A stretch of 64,000 nt of DNA, from the NCBI GenBank assembly GCA_963920705.1, contig OY987234.1, positions 23,145,794 to 23,209,793 of the forward strand, in the 5' to 3' direction. Both the position numbers and the translations under genes were made by a program. Below the pieces are notes generated by a model, which had not been told where the DNA came from, did not search any database, and saw only the letters and a program-made list of their open reading frames with translations. Origin of the DNA: Odiellus spinosus (taxonomy: Eukaryota > Arthropoda > Arachnida > Opiliones > Phalangiidae). Below are positions 10,401 through 21,530 of the stretch, piece by piece. The first letter of the stretch is position 1, and the number at the start of each line of letters is the position of its first letter.

Positions 10401-12399
10401 TATTAGAAACCTTTCATGCTTAGACTTTTTCTAATTCTTTAGCTGCTGGCTTTCGATTTACGAGAGCGTTGTGTGGAGTTTAGTTGGACCCATATGCGTT
10501 GTTGTTTTGGTAAATAATAATTATTAAGGCTTATTTCTATATATAATACTTAATTATTGTAGATTAACTTGGCCGTCTTCGCTATGGCTATGAGAGCTAG
10601 CGTTCAGATTAAAGAATCCGTGACTGATTTTGGCAATTTGAGGTTCGTATCATTTATAATCAATATAAAAAATAGAACCAAGAATGGATGAAATGTAAAA
10701 ATTGATATTCTAATATTTCAGAACGCTATTATGGCTTGGAATCGTTCTTTTACCTATTTTGGGTTCTACGTGGGTTTTGGCTGTTCTTTCAGTCAACGAA
10801 TCTTTGGAAATTCTTCATTTTGCCTTCTCAATATCGTGTTTGGTTGAAGGGGTTTACGTTTTCATCGGATATTGTATTATAAACTGCAAGGTAATCGATT
10901 ATAGATTCGAATTTTTACGATACAAGCGTCTCTATAATCATTCTCGATTGTTCTACTAGGTTCGTCAGCAATTAGTTTTAGCGTGGGCGAGGATGAGAGG
11001 GAAAAAAGTTCCTTACGACGAAAGTTTAAGCGGAACGAGAACTACTATAACGTCGGTACGCAAAATATTTCCAGAGACCAAACTTCTTTTAAGTTCAAAA
11101 CTTTAATAGAAAGTTTCCTTTAGCGGTCGGCTTTAGCTTATAACAATTCCTCCTTCGACGTATTACACCGTAACGTTGGGATTTCAACTTCGTCCACCAC
11201 CTCTCGTTCCACCACAAAAACATCGAGTAGTCCGTACCGTTCGGACTCTCATTTGAGAAATACTTCAACCTCGACATCAGCGGCCGGTGGGAGAGCCGCT
11301 CCTGATGGGAGAATTCGGCACGGACGGAAAAAAAGAGCTTACTTTTATAAAACCAGGAAAAACAAAGAAGAAGGTAGATTTTGTAGGATATTTTTTGCTT
11401 TTTTCGTCGCTTATATTAATCGTAATCTTTTAAAGTTAATCAATATTAAAAAAACGTTTTAGACCCGGATACCGGCGAAGCCAGTCAACACCGACACGGA
11501 GAGAGCGATTCTGATAGCGAAATGTCAGTCGATCACGCGTCTCTCGATTTAGCCTCGAGTCATTCGTCGGACGAAGAAGAATGCGAAAGGCTGGAAAAAA
11601 ATAACTCGGTTACCCTGCGAGCCTTACCCGAGATTACTTCCAAGCCCAATATAGTCGAAGAAGCCGAGAACTCTCAAGCCCAACTTTGTAAGTTTTTTAG
11701 GGGGTTTTAGCCCTTCGAGAGTATTAAATCTAGCAAATTTTCAGTGCAAGGCTTCAACGTGCCTACTCTTCCACCTCCGACGGGAAATTTGAACGTTAAT
11801 ATAGCTCCGTACCCTACTTATACGAGTTACTGGTCAGTTCCAGCCAATCCGACTACAACGGGTACAACTCCACCTTCCCTTTTTTCCGCTTCGAGTCCTT
11901 ATCAGAGGATAGCTAGGGCCGCGGCCGCTGCCAGCGGTCAGAATGTTCGAACGGGATCTCCCTGCGAAAGTCTGTCTTCCTTAAGGCTAGGCCTAACTTC
12001 TACACCGAGAGATCGACAGCCAGTCGCGTGGTCTAGAGAAAATCTGGCGGAAGAAATAAATTCGCACCAGAAACGAAATTTACCCGATGTTAGCTTGCCA
12101 TTGGGACGTAGAACGTCTCCACCTCTCCAAGGTACGTTACGGACTTTATTACTATTCTTCCAAGTTATTTTTAGTTGCCGTTACATTTTATTTAGTTAAG
12201 GTAAAATTTAAACAAGAAAATTTACATTTACTTAGACAATTCTCCGAGTCCCAACGAAAATATTCCCGTACCAGAGAGAGGAGATAGTTTACCGAGTAAT
12301 AGCCAAGAACATTTATATTCAACGGCCAATCCAGTTTTATCTCAGCGAATGGTCATCCCTCCTATGACCACGACGGAAGTTTCGTCAGAATCAGAGTAA
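1434..12399 (+). CDS. CELSR/stan: Flamingo/Starry night (CELSR) adhesion GPCR, C-terminal 1805 residues, partial 5'
   Basis: Seven-pass cadherin receptor of planar cell polarity, acting at cell junctions. Exons: 1434-1608, 2863-2988, 4431-4668, 4736-4940, 5002-5111, 5184-5348, 5668-5822, 5909-5932, 6040-6206, 6285-6431, 6510-6798, 7318-7589, 7654-7837, 7900-8001, 8064-8368, 8440-8881, 8948-9233, 9295-9442, 9560-9932, 10309-10375, 10443-10509, 10563-10642, 10722-10890, 10960-11055, 11124-11373, 11463-11687, 11745-12131, 12236-12399. All 28 join in phase (5418 nt, TAA stop). Domain order is EGF, EGF, EGF, LamG, EGF, LamG, EGF, EGF, laminin-EGF, HRM, GAIN/GPS, 7TM, cytoplasmic tail, as in vertebrate CELSR. 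Diagnostic strings include LPFDDN, GGVSDGQWHEV, NNGTVPGC, DQPCPSNWWG and WVLAVLSVNES. The cadherin ectodomain is missing because the window starts too late. Intron density is high, with most introns 60-300 bp. The intron after exon 3 is GC-AG and exon 8 has only 24 nt. Identity is secure; exact edges of the low-complexity tail exons are less so. Confidence 0.96.
3970..4258 (+). repeat. Two tandem copies of a roughly 145-bp dispersed repeat in CELSR intron 2
   Basis: Copy one begins AAAGGGACTGTCTGCGATTT at about 3970. Copy two begins TTTAAAGGGGCTATCCGC at about 4116. Both continue through TTTAAAGCCCCTTT, an AGTCGC segment, a TTAGC(G/A)G(A/G)C block, a GTACAGTCA or GTATAGTCA block, and TAAGGGAAGAG. 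A third diverged copy lies at 40515-40655 in the intergenic region, with AAAGGGACTATCTGCG, GCTTAGCAGAC and TAAGGGAAGATG. This is a multicopy family of unknown type. Confidence 0.8.
5374..5620 (+). repeat. 29-bp tandem repeat, about 8.4 copies, in CELSR intron 6
   Basis: Units begin with AACGAATACTCGCT at 5374, 5403, 5432, 5461, 5490, 5519, 5548, 5577 and a final partial one at 5605. The first four copies end in TTGGTTAAACCCAAT; later copies diverge (CTATTTTTAAAC, CTATTGTTAAAC, CTATGGTTAAAC). The gradient of divergence along the array suggests slippage-driven expansion. No coding role is evident. Confidence 0.95.
6871..7200 (+). repeat. 30-bp tandem repeat with CG dinucleotide runs, 11 copies, in CELSR intron 11
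   Basis: Eleven head-to-tail 30-bp units, each containing ATCAATTTTCGCGCGCGC followed by GCTAGC. The first three units end CTCGG, most later ones CTGGG, and the last unit is degenerate. Because 30 is divisible by three and the unit lacks stop codons in several frames, long spurious ORFs appear on both strands. The alternating purine-pyrimidine CGCGCGCGC blocks could adopt Z-DNA. Confidence 0.96.
7838..9442 (+). other. CELSR hormone-receptor motif and GAIN/GPS autoproteolysis domain
   Basis: The HRM (about residues 755-815) shows DGCPRSFEDAIWWDRT and GWGPPNLFNCTS. The GAIN fold follows and ends in the GPS, residues 1159-1175, with CSCGHLTSFALLM. The predicted self-cleavage point is between Leu1167 (codon 9401-9403) and Thr1168 (codon 9404-9406). 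The usual consensus is C-x-C-N-H-L-T; here the Asn is Gly, while the catalytic His-Leu-Thr triad is intact, so cleavage remains plausible. Cleavage would leave a stalk starting TSFALLM before helix 1. Confidence 0.88.
9560..10890 (+). other. CELSR seven-transmembrane region
   Basis: Seven hydrophobic helices are spread over exons 19-23: SYLGIGVSLLMLSLTF (TM1), IHKNLVMAIFLAQLLFL (TM2), CKILAIFLHYFFLCIFSW (TM3), APAIVVGLSVGV (TM4), VWSLVGPICVVVLINLAV (TM5), LLWLGIVLLPILGSTWVL (TM6) and FAFSISCLVEGVYVFIGY (TM7). The motifs HLYRMLTEMRD after TM3 and FCWLSIYESVVWS before TM5 are family B2 adhesion-GPCR signatures and match CELSR best. Confidence 0.93.
10960..12399 (+). other. CELSR cytoplasmic tail and stop codon
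   Basis: Exons 24-28 encode about 370 residues of low-complexity tail. An acidic-serine block (GESDSDSEMSVDHASLDLAS then HSSDEEEC) matches the DTDSDSDLSLEDD and STHSSDSEEE block of vertebrate CELSR tails, so this is the correct continuation rather than a new gene. A proline/threonine-rich segment and an Ala5 run follow. The protein ends EVSSESE then TAA at 12397-12399. The start of exon 25 (11124) is inferred from phase and from homology after it. Confidence 0.85.
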
Positions 12400-12990
12400 T
12401 TATAAATTTTAATTTTATAAAACTTAAGAATTAGTATTATTTTGCGTACGTAGTTGTGGCTTTAGATTTTGAAAATGAAACTCTGATGATTTAAGGTCGC
12501 AATTAAGTATAATAATACGTATAATATATTAACTTATCTTTATTCTTTAAAAAAAATATTTGCTTTCTTTTTGGAAAAGTTACGAGGTAATTTTTGAAGA
12601 AAAAATAGGTCTTCGTTTCAAATTATCTTAATTTTTATTCCTAATTTATTTTTTATTTAGGGTTAGTAACGAAACTTCGGTATGAAACCTAAAAACTTGG
12701 CAAAAAAAAAGGAAAAAGACTTTGTTCTCTCTGAATTCCGCTTTATTTCGTTTAAAATCTATTCTCAATGGATTTAATGCCCAAACATTCAAAGTTTACT
12801 TTAAGTTCAAAAACTAAAATGCGAGAGTGACTCGCGATACTAGAAGCGCGCGAGCCTCGAATACATTCCAAAAAAAAGTTTTGCGTATGCTAGAGCGTGC
12901 GAATTACGACGCGTATGCCGTAAGAAACGATTAAAACTTAAATCTATTCAAAAATGTACATAATCTAAATATTCAAAAGTGTTTGATGTA

Positions 12991-12996
12991 AATAAA
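12991..12996 (+). terminator. Candidate CELSR poly(A) signal
   Basis: AATAAA about 590 bp after the CELSR stop, followed by AT-rich sequence. It is the first canonical hexamer I noticed downstream in sense orientation, which would give a 3' UTR of about 0.6 kb. Confidence 0.5.
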
Positions 12997-13184
12997 GTTT
13001 TAATGAATGAACTCATTAAAACAGAATGAGTCAAATATGTCTAATTATTGAACTTTGCTCATATTTTGAGTTATGGGGCCTAAAACACCCCATCAAGCGA
13101 AGAAATAATCAAAAAGGTAAATAAATAGTGTGGTGTGTTCTAACTATTCATAGTTTTTTATAAAGGGGTGCAAGAAAAATCCAA

Positions 13185-13474
13185 CCCTCTTTTCCATTTT
13201 TGAAAGCGGAGCCTTTTTTTTTTCATAGCAAGTTTGCCAGAAGCTTGTCAGCGCAGTTCAGACTCGAAACTTATTTGGCCATCCAGTTGACAGAAACGCA
13301 TTCACGAACGTTTCTACTTTCTTCTACTTTAATATATTGTAGCAGATTTCCGATTAGGTAATTGAACATTTTAGAAAATTATGAAACATTGACAGAATTC
13401 CCTGTACCAGTAAATATTTTTATATTATTGGTCAAATGTCCAGCGACCCCCTTTCAAAAATGAAAAGATAAGGG
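13185..13474. mobile_element. Inverted-repeat (MITE-like) element, about 290 bp
   Basis: The left end reads CCCTCTTTTCCATTTTTGAA and the reverse complement of the right end reads CCCTTATCTTTTCATTTTTG, so the two arms pair over about 22 bp with a small offset. The interior has no coding potential. No target-site duplication was recognised. Confidence 0.5.
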
Positions 13475-14284
13475 ACATTTGAAAATTTTATCGAATAATG
13501 CCTAATATCCCGCGCTTATTTCCGTCCCTGCGCCCCAGTGTTTTCAAAAATTGAAGCAGACTACAGATTATGTAACGTTCGGCAACTTTAGCGGTTCGCT
13601 TCATCACCTTCGTGTTTAGCAAAACATCTGTAGTCAACGTGGTCTGGTATTTCGCCATTTTTAAGCGTAGATTAATGATTTTACGGTACAAAATTTGGGA
13701 TAATTCATTCATTTGTCGTTTTAAAAACAATGGAAATTATCAATTTCTTCCGACGTTAAGGTAAGAGGGCCAAAATTTTCTACCCGTCAGTCCGTCACAC
13801 GAGTCAAATCTTCCCTTGACCTTTACCTCACATCACAGGTTCACCCGGGACCTGAGCGTATCATCCTAAGGATTAAGGAAAATTAACCGAGTAAAAATCA
13901 TTGCGCCGGATATATTTCTCGAAAGATTTTGGTTAAGTGACTTAAGTGATTAAAACTACGATCGTGTGGAACCGTAAGTGGATTTGAATACGTATCTTTT
14001 ATCAACCAACAACCGGGGTTTGTTCGGTCATCACGCTAAGCCTTGGCATCTTCATCGGTACAGTATTTGTAATTTAGCCTTGACCACGAGATCAATTAAC
14101 GTAAGTGAATTTTTAATGGCTACTATTATTTTGTGGGGTATTTTATTGTATCAATACGTAACTCGTTGCTTAATGCGTGGTGTAACGTAATCAACCTCCT
14201 TGGGAAGTAGACAGGAGTAGGAAAATGTGTACCTGAGTTTTGACCTCTAAATAATTTAGCCACATTTTTAACAAAAGCAAAAAA

Positions 14285-14290
14285 TTTATT
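14285..14290 (-). terminator. Candidate poly(A) signal of the DUF1397-like gene
   Basis: TTTATT on the plus strand reads AATAAA in the gene's direction, about 230 bp after its stop codon. No other canonical hexamer was looked for systematically. Confidence 0.4.
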
Positions 14291-14519
14291 AAAAGCTTCG
14301 CGTTTGATAATTAATGATACATATTAAAATTGTCTCTTGGTTTTTTCCTTCGTTCTTTCCGGAAAATATTTTCCCATAATCTAAGCGCGCGTGATCATTA
14401 GTACGTTTAGATAAATCAGATGGCGGGAAAAAAAGTTCTGAAAATCATTCGGAGATTTAAACGTTCAAACGCTGTTTAAGCGCAACGCGCTGCGACTCAA
14501 AAACTCGCGTTTTTTGCTT

Positions 14520-17500
14520 TTAAAGCTTCTTGGAAACAAAAATGGCCATAAATGCCAGTATCAACGCGCTCGTAGAAACTGCGTTCCACGGAGCCGCGTT
14601 ACCGGGACATTGGTTACCGTCCGTATAAACGTTAGAATCACATTGGGCCACTTGAGAGAATTGCTTCGTGATTTTATTGACCATGGTGTTGAACAGTTCG
14701 CTAGCTTCTTCCGGGCAACCGTCTTGGACTACGGTCTTCATACAGTTCATAGCCGTACCAAAATGGCTGAGGAAAAAATTAAGAAAATTATGGGGAAATA
14801 TTTTAACGCGATTAAACTTTATTGGCTTTATTAGATAATTAGCTAAAAACGTTTCTGGATTAACGGATGATAAAATTAAAACTGAGAGTAGATCCCAAAT
14901 CCCTACTTTTCCTAGAAATAAACCGTAAAGATATTGCTATATTTACGACAATTTTATTACGTCACGAGTTTCCCAGTCAAAACTAAAGCTTGAAATAGCT
15001 AAACTAAAGCTTTCCTAGGTACCTAAAATTTACATCATTTATTCGTGAACTATATTTCTAATCAAGTACCAAATATTTAGGCTTAGCAAAAATTTTATAA
15101 TTTAATACTCGACCAGTTTGGTCCATAGATTTCTTATAATTAACTCACCAACAAGAGCTGGCGAGATAATGATTTCTTTCGGGGTTTTGCTTTTGGAAGT
15201 CGTTATGCCACAAGGTAAACTTCATTGAACAGTGATGTACCTTGTCGGCCACCTTATTGAAACAGTTCAAATGTTTCACGTAAACTAAACAACAAAAAAT
15301 GTATAAAATTAAGTTACAATTTTTGACAATATCATCAGAATTACTTTTTCTGGTAGCCGAATTGTCCGTGCAAAACTCTTGAACAAATTCTTGTACGCCA
15401 CTCGTCAAATTTATGTATAAGTTCCGGTGTTGTTCCGGTAAGCAACGATCCACAAAGTTATTTATGCAGGTTAAGGCCCGTTCTTGGTGACTAAACAAAA
15501 TATATTTAAAACGTTGTCAATTCGTGTTTAGGTGATGATATAAAATATCATCTAGGGTGTAATAATTCTCTAACTAAATTCGTTATTTTGAATCTTTACT
15601 GACCGGCAAAGAGTTTTTAGTTCCTCTTCATTTTTAACGATAATTGGTCCATCTTCGCTGCTGTATAGATTTTTCATTTCGCCCACGCACGACTCCACTT
15701 GATCCGTATTGCATTGTTGATTTTGAGCCAAACAAATTGCCGAAACTAAATAAGAAAACAATCAATTAAATATAGATTAAGAGCCGCCCAATCTATCGCG
15801 AGAAATAAAAACTATCCTCAACCCTTCGAGATGGCGTATTTGAAATCACTAAATTATTACGGGGGCTGGCTTTTTAAGAATATGATTAGTATATATGGTT
15901 TTCTGTAGAAAATAGTCATTTATGTCCAATTTTTAAGCGTATCTAGCTGATTTCGCTACAAAATCTAGCCAAAACCTCAATATGAAAGAGATATTTCCTT
16001 TCAAATTGATGTTTTTAATGAAATTAGAGTTTTGCTTATATAAATAACTCTTAGAAATTAATATCATAGTAGGATAGTATTGTGGGAAATATACGTTCGT
16101 AAAATATCCCTCTCAAAAAAGGCACAATGACCCGAATCTATTTCACAATATCATTCTTTTTCCCTGTTAAATTATATATCGCGTATTAATCCACCTAAGC
16201 CTTGGCCATTTTTCCAAGTCGTCTTGAACTAGTAACCCACGCGCGTCCCCAAAATAATAAGAGAATAGAAAATCTATTTTAAAATATTTAGGACGCATTT
16301 TCAGGATATTGTCGCGAGTGAACTGTACTTTCGCTCCTAAAGGAACGAGAAAATTTTAATGAACATTAGAATCTTAACTAACAAATAGATAAATACTTGT
16401 TTTTAGATTCTTAATTTTAAATGTTTTTACTTGGTTTTCCAATGAAAAAAATAATTTAAAACAACGAAAGTATAGAGAAATACATATTCCCTTTGCTCAT
16501 GTTTTAAATATTCAGTGTTTTTGAAGTTTAATTTGGTTTTAAAGTAAGGTAAGGATAAATATAACTTTATTTATCTTTACATCTTGTCTTGATGGAAAAA
16601 CAAATTTATAGGCAAACTATCACCTCGCTAAAATTAATTAAAATAAAATAAAAAAAGTTTTCAAAACTAATACCCCTACCTATAAATCAAAATTTAAATT
16701 TAATAAACTAAAAACGCGTATTTCTTTTCCGCGAACGTTTAAAAATAAATTGGTAATAATTAATTAATCAAATTTTTAAACTGACCTTCGTAATATCTTC
16801 AAAAATAATAATTTAAATCTTCGGGTGTGAAAAAAATCACTCAAACGCCGGTTTCGAAACAGTTTTAAAGGGAAGGTATCATTGAATAATAATTATAGCT
16901 TCAAATTGAGAACAATTGCGTTGAAATAGGACAAAAATAAAACGCTTCATTTTTAAATTTCCTTAAACCCTCTTTCTGAAACGACACGTGACTAAGTTTT
17001 AAAATTGTTGGCCCACTCAACGTGGAATCGAGTGAAATATGAAATAAACCATGAAATTCCAAGTAAAACCTACGTCACGTGAAATCTATTGATAAAAATT
17101 CCTCAGGAATTTTTTTTAATTTTCGTGAGCTTGATTGGAATCTGCCCTAATTATGTCACGTTATTTTTCTACTTTAAAAGCTTGTAGTTAATATCTTAGT
17201 GCAAATATTCAAATGAGATATTTCCTTTAAAACTGTAATAATATCTAATTAAATATGATTGATAACGCGCGAGCTTTAAACAACGAAGTGTGGAATTCGG
17301 AGAAGTAGGAAATAATGAACCTTGAAATCACGTCCTATAGCTAAACCCTCTATATTTTAAATTCTTTCCGCGCCTTTCACGATGTAGTTACGCTTGGTTC
17401 GTCCACTATTGTTATTAAACGTATGTCCAAAAACCCGTTACAAAGAAAAAAATACGGGAAGGCCAAAGGAGGATGGGGAAAAATTAAAAATGGGTGCTTG

Positions 17501-20500
17501 TTTTTTTGAAACATTTCCAATTCTCCTCCTTTTTAATAAAAATTTTTGAACGGATTTGAAACTACCTTTTTTTTGGAGGTTTATAATGTGGAAATAATTT
17601 CCTTTAAAAGGTCAGTTAAAATTCCTATAAATAACAAAATTTGGTAGATTTAACCTAGTTTAAAATTAAATCTAGCCGAATTCGAAAGGTACGTTCACAC
17701 TTGACACTTTGGAACCGTTTTCAAACCGTTCAAATAGACTTTTTAAGATATCAATTTTGTTTCTCGATCAAAGGTCTACGCGGGTGACCCCAAAATTTTA
17801 TAATTTGACCTTTTCTAAACGGTTAAAAACGGTTTCAAAGTCTGTAGCGTGAACGAGGCTTTTTTGTTTCCGAGTTATCGGATTCGCCCAGACCGATTTC
17901 AAACATTATTTTATATTACACTAGCTTTTAAACCCAACTAAAATAAATATATATATAACCCCCTTATCTCCATCCTTTCGAGCTAATGAGGAACCAAATT
18001 TAACCAGAAATAGGACCAAAAACACTCCAAGACATTCGCTACGAGAAAAATATTGATTATTTCCTAGATCTAGTCGATCGAAAAAGTTTTTTTCCTTTTT
18101 CACTTCATCAGCATTGTTTCAAAAACAATGGAAAAATGCGGTAAATTCCGATTTTATTAATTTAATAACGCTGATGAATTAAAAATACTCAAAGATAATT
18201 ATATTACAGCCTAATTCTGTTTAAAGTTAATGAAGTGATATTTAGATTGAGCTTTTTCATACAATTAGATTATCACGACAGTAAAAATACTTCAGGTCAC
18301 TTTCGCGCGGTTGTTTTTGTAAAAGTACTTCATCCAGATCAAGTTAACTACCTTTCGTACGTGAAAATTATAGTTAATTTCATTCTAGAATTAAACCACA
18401 TATATATATTTTCAATGCCTTGAATTAGGCCTACTTTTACACGTAATATTTTACTAAAGGTCCTCCCCCCTTCGTAGGGAAATAGGACCCCTTTAAAGAG
18501 ATCTAGACTCGATGAAAATCTCTTGAACACGAGTACTGTAAGACTGACTTTGGGTACACGATCGATACGAATTGAAGGGTGCTATCATTCCTAGAAATTC
18601 CATACACTGACGAAATCAGAGACTCTCTTTATTAAAACGTTATACAACCAATGAAAGAGTTTGAAATTAGAATAAACTCATTCAGGATTTTTCAAAAAAT
18701 TCCTTAAACCTCTAAGAAACTCGTAACTATTCGTTCCCCAATACCCATCTTCAAAGAGATGGTTTCAAATTTCAAAAGCGAAAACTTATTTGGGAGAATT
18801 TCTCGAGAATGCTTGGCACGCGTTCGCGGAAAATGATAGGACCAAACGAAGATTGTAAAACTAGGTAAAATTATATATATTGGATACTATTTAATACGTA
18901 GTTTTGTATCAGTCTTGATAAGGATCGCATTTCATACGTAAATTTATCTTCGCGAAAACTAAAGCTTTTTTAATTTCAAAAGGGAACTTGATATACAACG
19001 TTGAAGTTCAACACTCTATGTTGAATTTTATGATAGGAATTGTTTTTGCAGTCTTAGAGTTAACTCAATTTTAGGAATACTTTTTAATTCTATGTACTTT
19101 TGCGCTACCATTAGAAAAAATTGTAAATTCCATTGAACAGAATGTCAATTTAATCGAAATTTAGAAATTTCAATAGTTAGAAATCACATTGGACAGACAT
19201 CCCTTTGGGACGAAACTCGTGGTGAGATTTCTTGACCATTACTAAATAATTTCCTTGACCAATATTTAACGTAATCACGAACTGTTGGGAATATTTTATA
19301 TACGTACAGTCTATATCAATAATGGATAGTTTGATCAGAATATTAATTAGAAAAAAAAATTCAACTTTTTTGGGCGAATATTTTCAGCTTTAAATAATTA
19401 TTTGTTATTAAACGGTTAACCAATCGTAAACGTTCCCTTGACTCTTATACAAAATTAGTTTATTTCCCTGACTTCGTTGGCTTATTTTTAAATACCACGA
19501 CCTTTCCCTGACCTTTAGGGCCCATAATTTATCTCGTAATCAATTTATGAACCACATTAAACTAGGGTTCCGTGTAATTTCGCCTTTTTTCTGACCATTT
19601 TCGGATAATCTGACACAGACAGACAAACTATATATTTCCATTAGATCCCAGTAAGCTCTCAGCGTGAGATGATCATGACTTTAATTGGTGTTAGTACTTA
19701 AATAAAATTGATTGTACGTAGAATCTCAGTTATATTTTCATCTCCTTCTAACGAATGCTTAACTCTTGACAATTCAAAAGTGACTCCGATATAAACGAAC
19801 AATCAAAGAAAACCGAGCCACATTGCCGCTAGTCTATAAAGGAAAAGTCACATTTAAAATTGTTTATTTTATTATTTATTTATTTATTTATTTAGTTTCA
19901 AGGTTTATCGGTTACCAAAATATTCAAATATAATTAATTTAAAATGAGACCAAAATCATAAAAGTTAGTCCTTCTCTAATTTAGTAAAATTTAAAATTAA
20001 ATATCTTTCTTATTTCTCATCCAATTTTAACTCAATTAGTCTCATTTTGAAGCTCTCATTGAGTTCTATTAGAATATCTCCTTAAAGAAAAACCTCCATT
20101 TTTAAATAAGACATTTCCTTTAATTTAACCCTAGACAGAGATAAAATAAAAATTCGATTTCTAAACAGCGAACTTATCAATGGATAATGACCATTAATCT
20201 AGGAAGCGCGCTATAAAACATTAATCAAAACATTACTGGAATCGGAGTTATAGTCTAGGTTTTCAGTTACCGTCAACTTAACCTAAATGTAGCCTTTAAA
20301 AATACTTTTCAAGGGCGAATTCCGAGTTGTACATCGACGATAATGTGACTCCAAATAAGAGTCTTTATCGATTATAAAATAAAACCATTTTAAATCATCT
20401 TACATCATCATTCACAAACTAAATACGAAAAATTTCTTAACGAATACCATCTCGAAGTAAGGTTTTTAATTAAATAATTTGTATATTTGTAAAATGTAAC

Positions 20501-20547
20501 TTACGCGACAATAGCAAGAAGATCTGGTTCCAGACACGATTAATCAT
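14520..20547 (-). CDS. Secreted cysteine-rich protein, 27-kDa haemolymph protein (DUF1397)-like
   Basis: Exons in order of translation: 20547-20505, 15745-15604, 15490-15345, 15284-15149, 14766-14520; 714 nt, 237 residues, all phases close. Exon 1 (MINRVWNQIFLLLS) completes a signal peptide, with likely cleavage after Ala21 of LSAICLAQNQQC. The mature part carries many cysteines: C26, C34, C61, C70, C78 and more in QEFC, HLNC, VHHC, SSCC, MNC, DGC, AQC and NQC. One N-glycosylation site (NLT) follows in the second third. The C-terminus is hydrophobic (STSALILAFMAIFV), resembling a GPI-anchor signal or single membrane helix. Length and the Cys-x(8)-Cys-x(7)-Cys spacing suggest the arthropod P27K/DUF1397 family, but this is recognition by pattern, not an alignment. 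The 4.76-kb first intron is the least certain part; a TATA box 94 bp upstream of the ATG supports it. Confidence 0.65.
17689..17860. mobile_element. CGTTCACACT palindromic element, copy 1
   Basis: The left end reads ACGTTCACACTTGACACTTT; the right end AGCGTGAACGAGGC is its imperfect reverse complement (GCCTCGTTCACGCT). About 170 bp, non-coding. The interior shares GGGTGACCCCAAAATTTTAT and TTTGACC with a second copy at 28722-28890, so both ends and middle are conserved. Confidence 0.8.
19430..19530 (-). repeat. TCCCTGACC dispersed repeat fragment, reverse orientation
   Basis: Contains TTTATTTCCCTGACTTCG and CCTTTCCCTGACCTTT, the reverse complement of the GGTCAGGGAAAAGTCAGGGA module at 21236. 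Probably a fragment of a multicopy non-autonomous element. Confidence 0.55.
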
Positions 20548-20640
20548 TGCGGATTTTAAAGTTTTAACGGCAATTATATTAACGAACTCCTCGGTATCGT
20601 TAATTAGAAACGGATTAATTAATCTCGGCGCAAACTGAAG

Positions 20641-20648
20641 TATTTATA
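20641..20648 (-). promoter_or_regulatory. TATA box of the DUF1397-like gene
   Basis: TATTTATA on the plus strand reads TATAAATA in gene orientation, preceded by a GC-rich GGG, exactly where a core promoter is expected: 94 bp upstream of the ATG at 20547. This leaves room for a short 5' UTR of roughly 60-65 nt. Confidence 0.6.
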
Positions 20649-21233
20649 CCCGGGTTTAGGTAGTTAAAGTTTCCGTTTTAGCGATGATATGGTTAGGAAA
20701 TGGTTTACTACGAACTAACTATATCTAGAAGGCGATATCCATCGGAGAGATTTAGCAACTCGCGCACTCCCGACTCTTACACGAACCAAAACGCAACTGA
20801 TCGGGCGAATTTCCTTCGTTAGTCATGGAACGGTGTTGGCGGGAAAAATTCGATACTTGGAGGCGCTGAGGAAACTAACCAATCATCCGCCCCCTTACCT
20901 TATACCTTTAAAAATACGCCAACTATAACGAATATTCGGTCTAATAAGTTTTTTAAAGTCCATACGAATTTTAAACTTAAGTTTTAAATTCAATTTATTT
21001 TAATACTACCGGGTGTAATTATTTGGATCTTTGAAATCCAGAGGCGTATATATAGACTTGAATATATTATTGTTTGTCATTACATCTATTGTTTTGAGTC
21101 GCGGTAACAGATTCTGTGAAGCGAAACGTAAGATCATTATTTCCATCTATTGTAATTATAATTATTTCCTAAATTACGTATTGAACTGTCAGCGCCAAAG
21201 AAGTAATGATATCCATTATCTCTACGTTTATAA

Positions 21234-21530
21234 AGGTCAGGGAAAAGTCAGGGAATTTGAAAATGAACCAAAAAAGTCAGGGAATTTAAAGATCTTTCGA
21301 GAAGCCAGGAAATTGCGATCATTATCCGCGGAAAAGATTCTCAGCTGACGGCGTGTCAGTTGTATAGATTAGAACAAAGATGCGCCCGCAGTTTGGCAAA
21401 CGCGATTATAGGTTATAAAACAATAAAAGCTTAAAAATTGTGTATTAGCCAGGGAAAATCGTTGGGAAAGGTCAGGGAAAAACTTGGAAAATTTAGGGAA
21501 TTTGAATCTGAAAAAATGGTGCCAACCCTC
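21234..21530 (+). repeat. GGTCAGGGAAA dispersed repeat
   Basis: Repeated modules GGTCAGGGAAAAGTCAGGGA (21236) and GTCAGGGAATTT (about 21278), then AAGGTCAGGGAAAAACTTGG (about 21469) and TTAGGGAATTTGAA, ending near GGTGCCAACCCTC. The short ORF here arises from the repeat and is not a gene. Confidence 0.6.

Larger units (their letters stand above)
12400..14519. other. CELSR 3' UTR and convergent intergenic region
   Basis: The left part is CELSR 3' UTR. The rest separates two convergent genes. It contains the inverted-repeat element at 13185-13474 and a possible antisense poly(A) signal near 14285. Short ORFs at 13488-13730 (-) and 13978-14190 (+) are not supported by homology or splice context. 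Confidence 0.5.
15746..20504 (-). other. First intron of the DUF1397-like gene
   Basis: AT-rich intron with donor C|GTAAGTT (plus strand AACTTAC at 20498-20504) and acceptor CTTATTTAG|TTTCGG. It carries the palindromic repeat at 17689-17860 and one fragment of the GTCAGGG repeat (19430-19530). No other exon or RNA gene was recognised. Confidence 0.55.

Noticed and set aside
13488-13730. 80-codon minus-strand ORF between CELSR and the DUF1397-like gene
   Set aside because: Codon use is not implausible and an internal ATG exists, but no family, signal or splice evidence supports it.
13978-14190. 70-codon plus-strand ORF with a hydrophobic segment
   Set aside because: Starts with a GTG codon, sits in a convergent intergenic region and matches nothing known.
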